Assembly (NCBI GenBank): GCA_963696315.1
Contig: CAVOJU010000022.1
Coordinates: 62,001 to 126,000, forward strand
Reading direction: 5' to 3'
Source of the DNA: CAWKEY01 sp963696315
GTDB taxonomy: Bacteria > Pseudomonadota > Gammaproteobacteria > Methylococcales > Methylomonadaceae
DNA: 64,000 bases
In this document: in pieces, positions 62,932 through 64,000 of the stretch
Layout: each line of letters opens with the position of its first letter
Numbering within the stretch: the stretch's first letter is position 1
The notes under the pieces: generated by a model
What the model was told of the DNA's origin: nothing
What the model saw: only the letters and a program-made list of their open reading frames with translations
The model's database searches: none
Position numbers and translations under genes: made by a program

Positions 62932-64000
62932 GAGGGTCAAGGGCTGCTGTGGCGACTGATTGGGCTTTTAGGGCGGCGATCTTGTCAGCCATTTTTTCTG
63001 CAATTAACGGGTATAAATTCGGCGCAAACTCCACGGTTTTGTCATCAATTTTTCTTAAAAAACCGCGGCTTAATAACAGGCCCACGACAAACATGCGCGA
63101 CCAGTCCGAATAGCGCCGGGCTTTTTCGATGTCCGATTTTTCTATCACCATTTCCAGTTCATCATTGGCATTGATTCTGAACTCGGTAAATTGCCGAAGG
63201 CATTCAAACACCAGTTCTTCTTCCTGCACGGTTAAAGGCCCGGGGGCGGTAAATTCCAGGCGATAGGACAGCAGCACGGTAAAAAAATCCACCATTGCCG
63301 CGCAGGCAAAAGCAAATAAGGAAAACCCCGACCACATCGCAAACGAGGGCTTTACCTCTTCGACAAATTGCTTGTAAGTCATTAACAGGGGCGCTTCCGG
63401 AACAGTCAAATTCATCGTGCTGGCAAACTGATTAACGCCTAGCTGCAAATCCTGGTAGTTTTTCAGTAATTGCGCATAAGCTTGTTCGGTATTATCGGCC
63501 ACATCAAGCGCACTCAAATTGACCTGCAATTGGCGAATCGTCTTGTCCATCTCGGCAAAAGCCTGTTCTTGTTGGGCAAATACCTGCTTTTTTTCCTGAT
63601 AGATCTGATTGTAGTGCCGCCAGAATGGGCCTTCACCGACCTGGTTTTTGTTCTCTGGGGCAATTTGACTATGCGTGCCAAAATACGCTTGGGTGACATC
63701 CAGAGCGGCTTTCTCCAGCTCCTGTTTTTGCGCCTGCAAGACTTGTCCTTTAACTCGCAACGCTTCATCCAGATAGCCTTTGATATTCTGTCTGATCTCG
63801 TTTAAACGATTGATATGCAGACTTTGCTGTTCGGATATTTCGTAAAACTTGAAATAGGAAAAAGTAATCGAAGCGGCCAAGGCGATGATCAACGAGATGA
63901 CCACCGAAAAATAACGCAACCGGTTGGCTTTCCAGTGTATGCCGGCTATTTCCAGCGAACAGATCACAATAATCGATTGAATGGCAACGGTAATCACCAG
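62924..64000 (-). CDS. Membrane protein with coiled-coil domain (5' end beyond window)
   Basis: The frame is open to the window edge; a GTG at 63997 may be internal. N-terminal hydrophobic segments (IQSIIVICSLEIAG and YFSVVISLIIALAASITFSY), a long helical, Gln/Glu-rich periplasmic or cytoplasmic region (about 55-190), another membrane segment (GFSLFAFACAAMVDFFTVLL) and a C-terminal winged-helix-like domain (CLRQFTEFRINANDELEMVI, then RMFVVGLLLSRGFLRKI). It ends in DPHE. Likely a partner of the downstream SPFH-like protein. Not recognised as a named family. Confidence 0.68.
   Translation of the reverse strand: MVITVAIQSIIVICSLEIAGIHWKANRLRYFSVVISLIIALAASITFSYFKFYEISEQQSLHINRLNEIRQNIKGYLDEALRVKGQVLQAQKQELEKAALDVTQAYFGTHSQIAPENKNQVGEGPFWRHYNQIYQEKKQVFAQQEQAFAEMDKTIRQLQVNLSALDVADNTEQAYAQLLKNYQDLQLGVNQFASTMNLTVPEAPLLMTYKQFVEEVKPSFAMWSGFSLFAFACAAMVDFFTVLLSYRLEFTAPGPLTVQEEELVFECLRQFTEFRINANDELEMVIEKSDIEKARRYSDWSRMFVVGLLLSRGFLRKIDDKTVEFAPNLYPLIAEKMADKIAALKAQSVATAALDPHE

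Noticed and set aside
1..64000. tRNA, rRNA, CRISPR arrays or prophage
   Set aside because: No cloverleaf-like sequences, regularly spaced repeats, Cas proteins or phage structural genes were recognised by reading; small RNAs cannot be excluded.

Overview
The window looks like chromosomal DNA from a gammaproteobacterium, most likely a methylotroph or methanotroph of the Methylococcales type. This is inferred from a formaldehyde-activating-enzyme (Fae) paralogue, a pyruvate phosphate dikinase, a PQQ-dependent sugar dehydrogenase, a DUF6781 gene next to an ABC1/UbiB-type kinase gene, and the general character of the housekeeping genes (ettA, greB, slyD, htpX, yfbR, rbgA-type GTPase). No rRNA, tRNA, CRISPR array or intact prophage was seen.

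Layout. 1-4.8 kb: a co-directional catabolic or redox cluster (GMC oxidoreductase, fumarase-superfamily lyase, PLP-dependent D-cysteine-desulfhydrase-type enzyme, CoA-disulfide-reductase-type flavoprotein). 4.8-13.9 kb: an accessory, decaying stretch. It holds a single prepilin gene with a GGDEF/EAL gene, a 93-bp MITE-like element with target-site duplication, two copies of a 222-bp element with terminal inverted repeats, a broken WGR gene, a quinoprotein-like gene broken by several frameshifts, and a small lipoprotein gene. 13.9-19.9 kb: redox and detoxification genes (Old Yellow Enzyme, SagB-type nitroreductase, truncated glutathionyl-hydroquinone reductase, broken pirin, YceI, azoreductase with a divergent LysR regulator). 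20-26.6 kb: core genes (greB, slyD-like, ettA, SRPBCC, DUF6494, ppdK). 26.7-34.2 kb: a deacetylase gene joined to a tripartite RND efflux operon and an HTH regulator. 34.3-43.3 kb: truncated haemoglobin, lipoprotein, PhhB, DUF6781 and UbiB-type kinase, two transposase remnants (IS982-type and IS1595-type), and a secreted lipase between two secreted proteins that each carry a His-Gly/Ala-Cys motif pair. 43.4-48.7 kb: GTPase, cyclic-nucleotide-binding protein, YfbR, BFD-like protein, a REP/RAYT unit with a frameshifted transposase, and an ATPase gene that runs into the REP unit. 48.7-53.1 kb: a split adenosylcobalamin-dependent ribonucleotide reductase; its large part carries a LAGLIDADG intein directly before the radical cysteine, and two NrdR-box-like sites lie upstream. 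53.2-64 kb: DUF2835, htpX, PQQ dehydrogenase, Nudix hydrolase, Fae-like protein, LTA-synthase-type sulfatase, a frameshifted secreted protein, a CarS-like membrane protein, a pentapeptide-repeat protein, and a membrane/coiled-coil gene pair at the edge.

Several otherwise well-conserved genes (RND adaptor, RAYT, ATPase, the 59.2-kb secreted protein, pirin) are each broken by single-base indels. Part of this may be sequence error rather than biology, and those genes should be read with that in mind.
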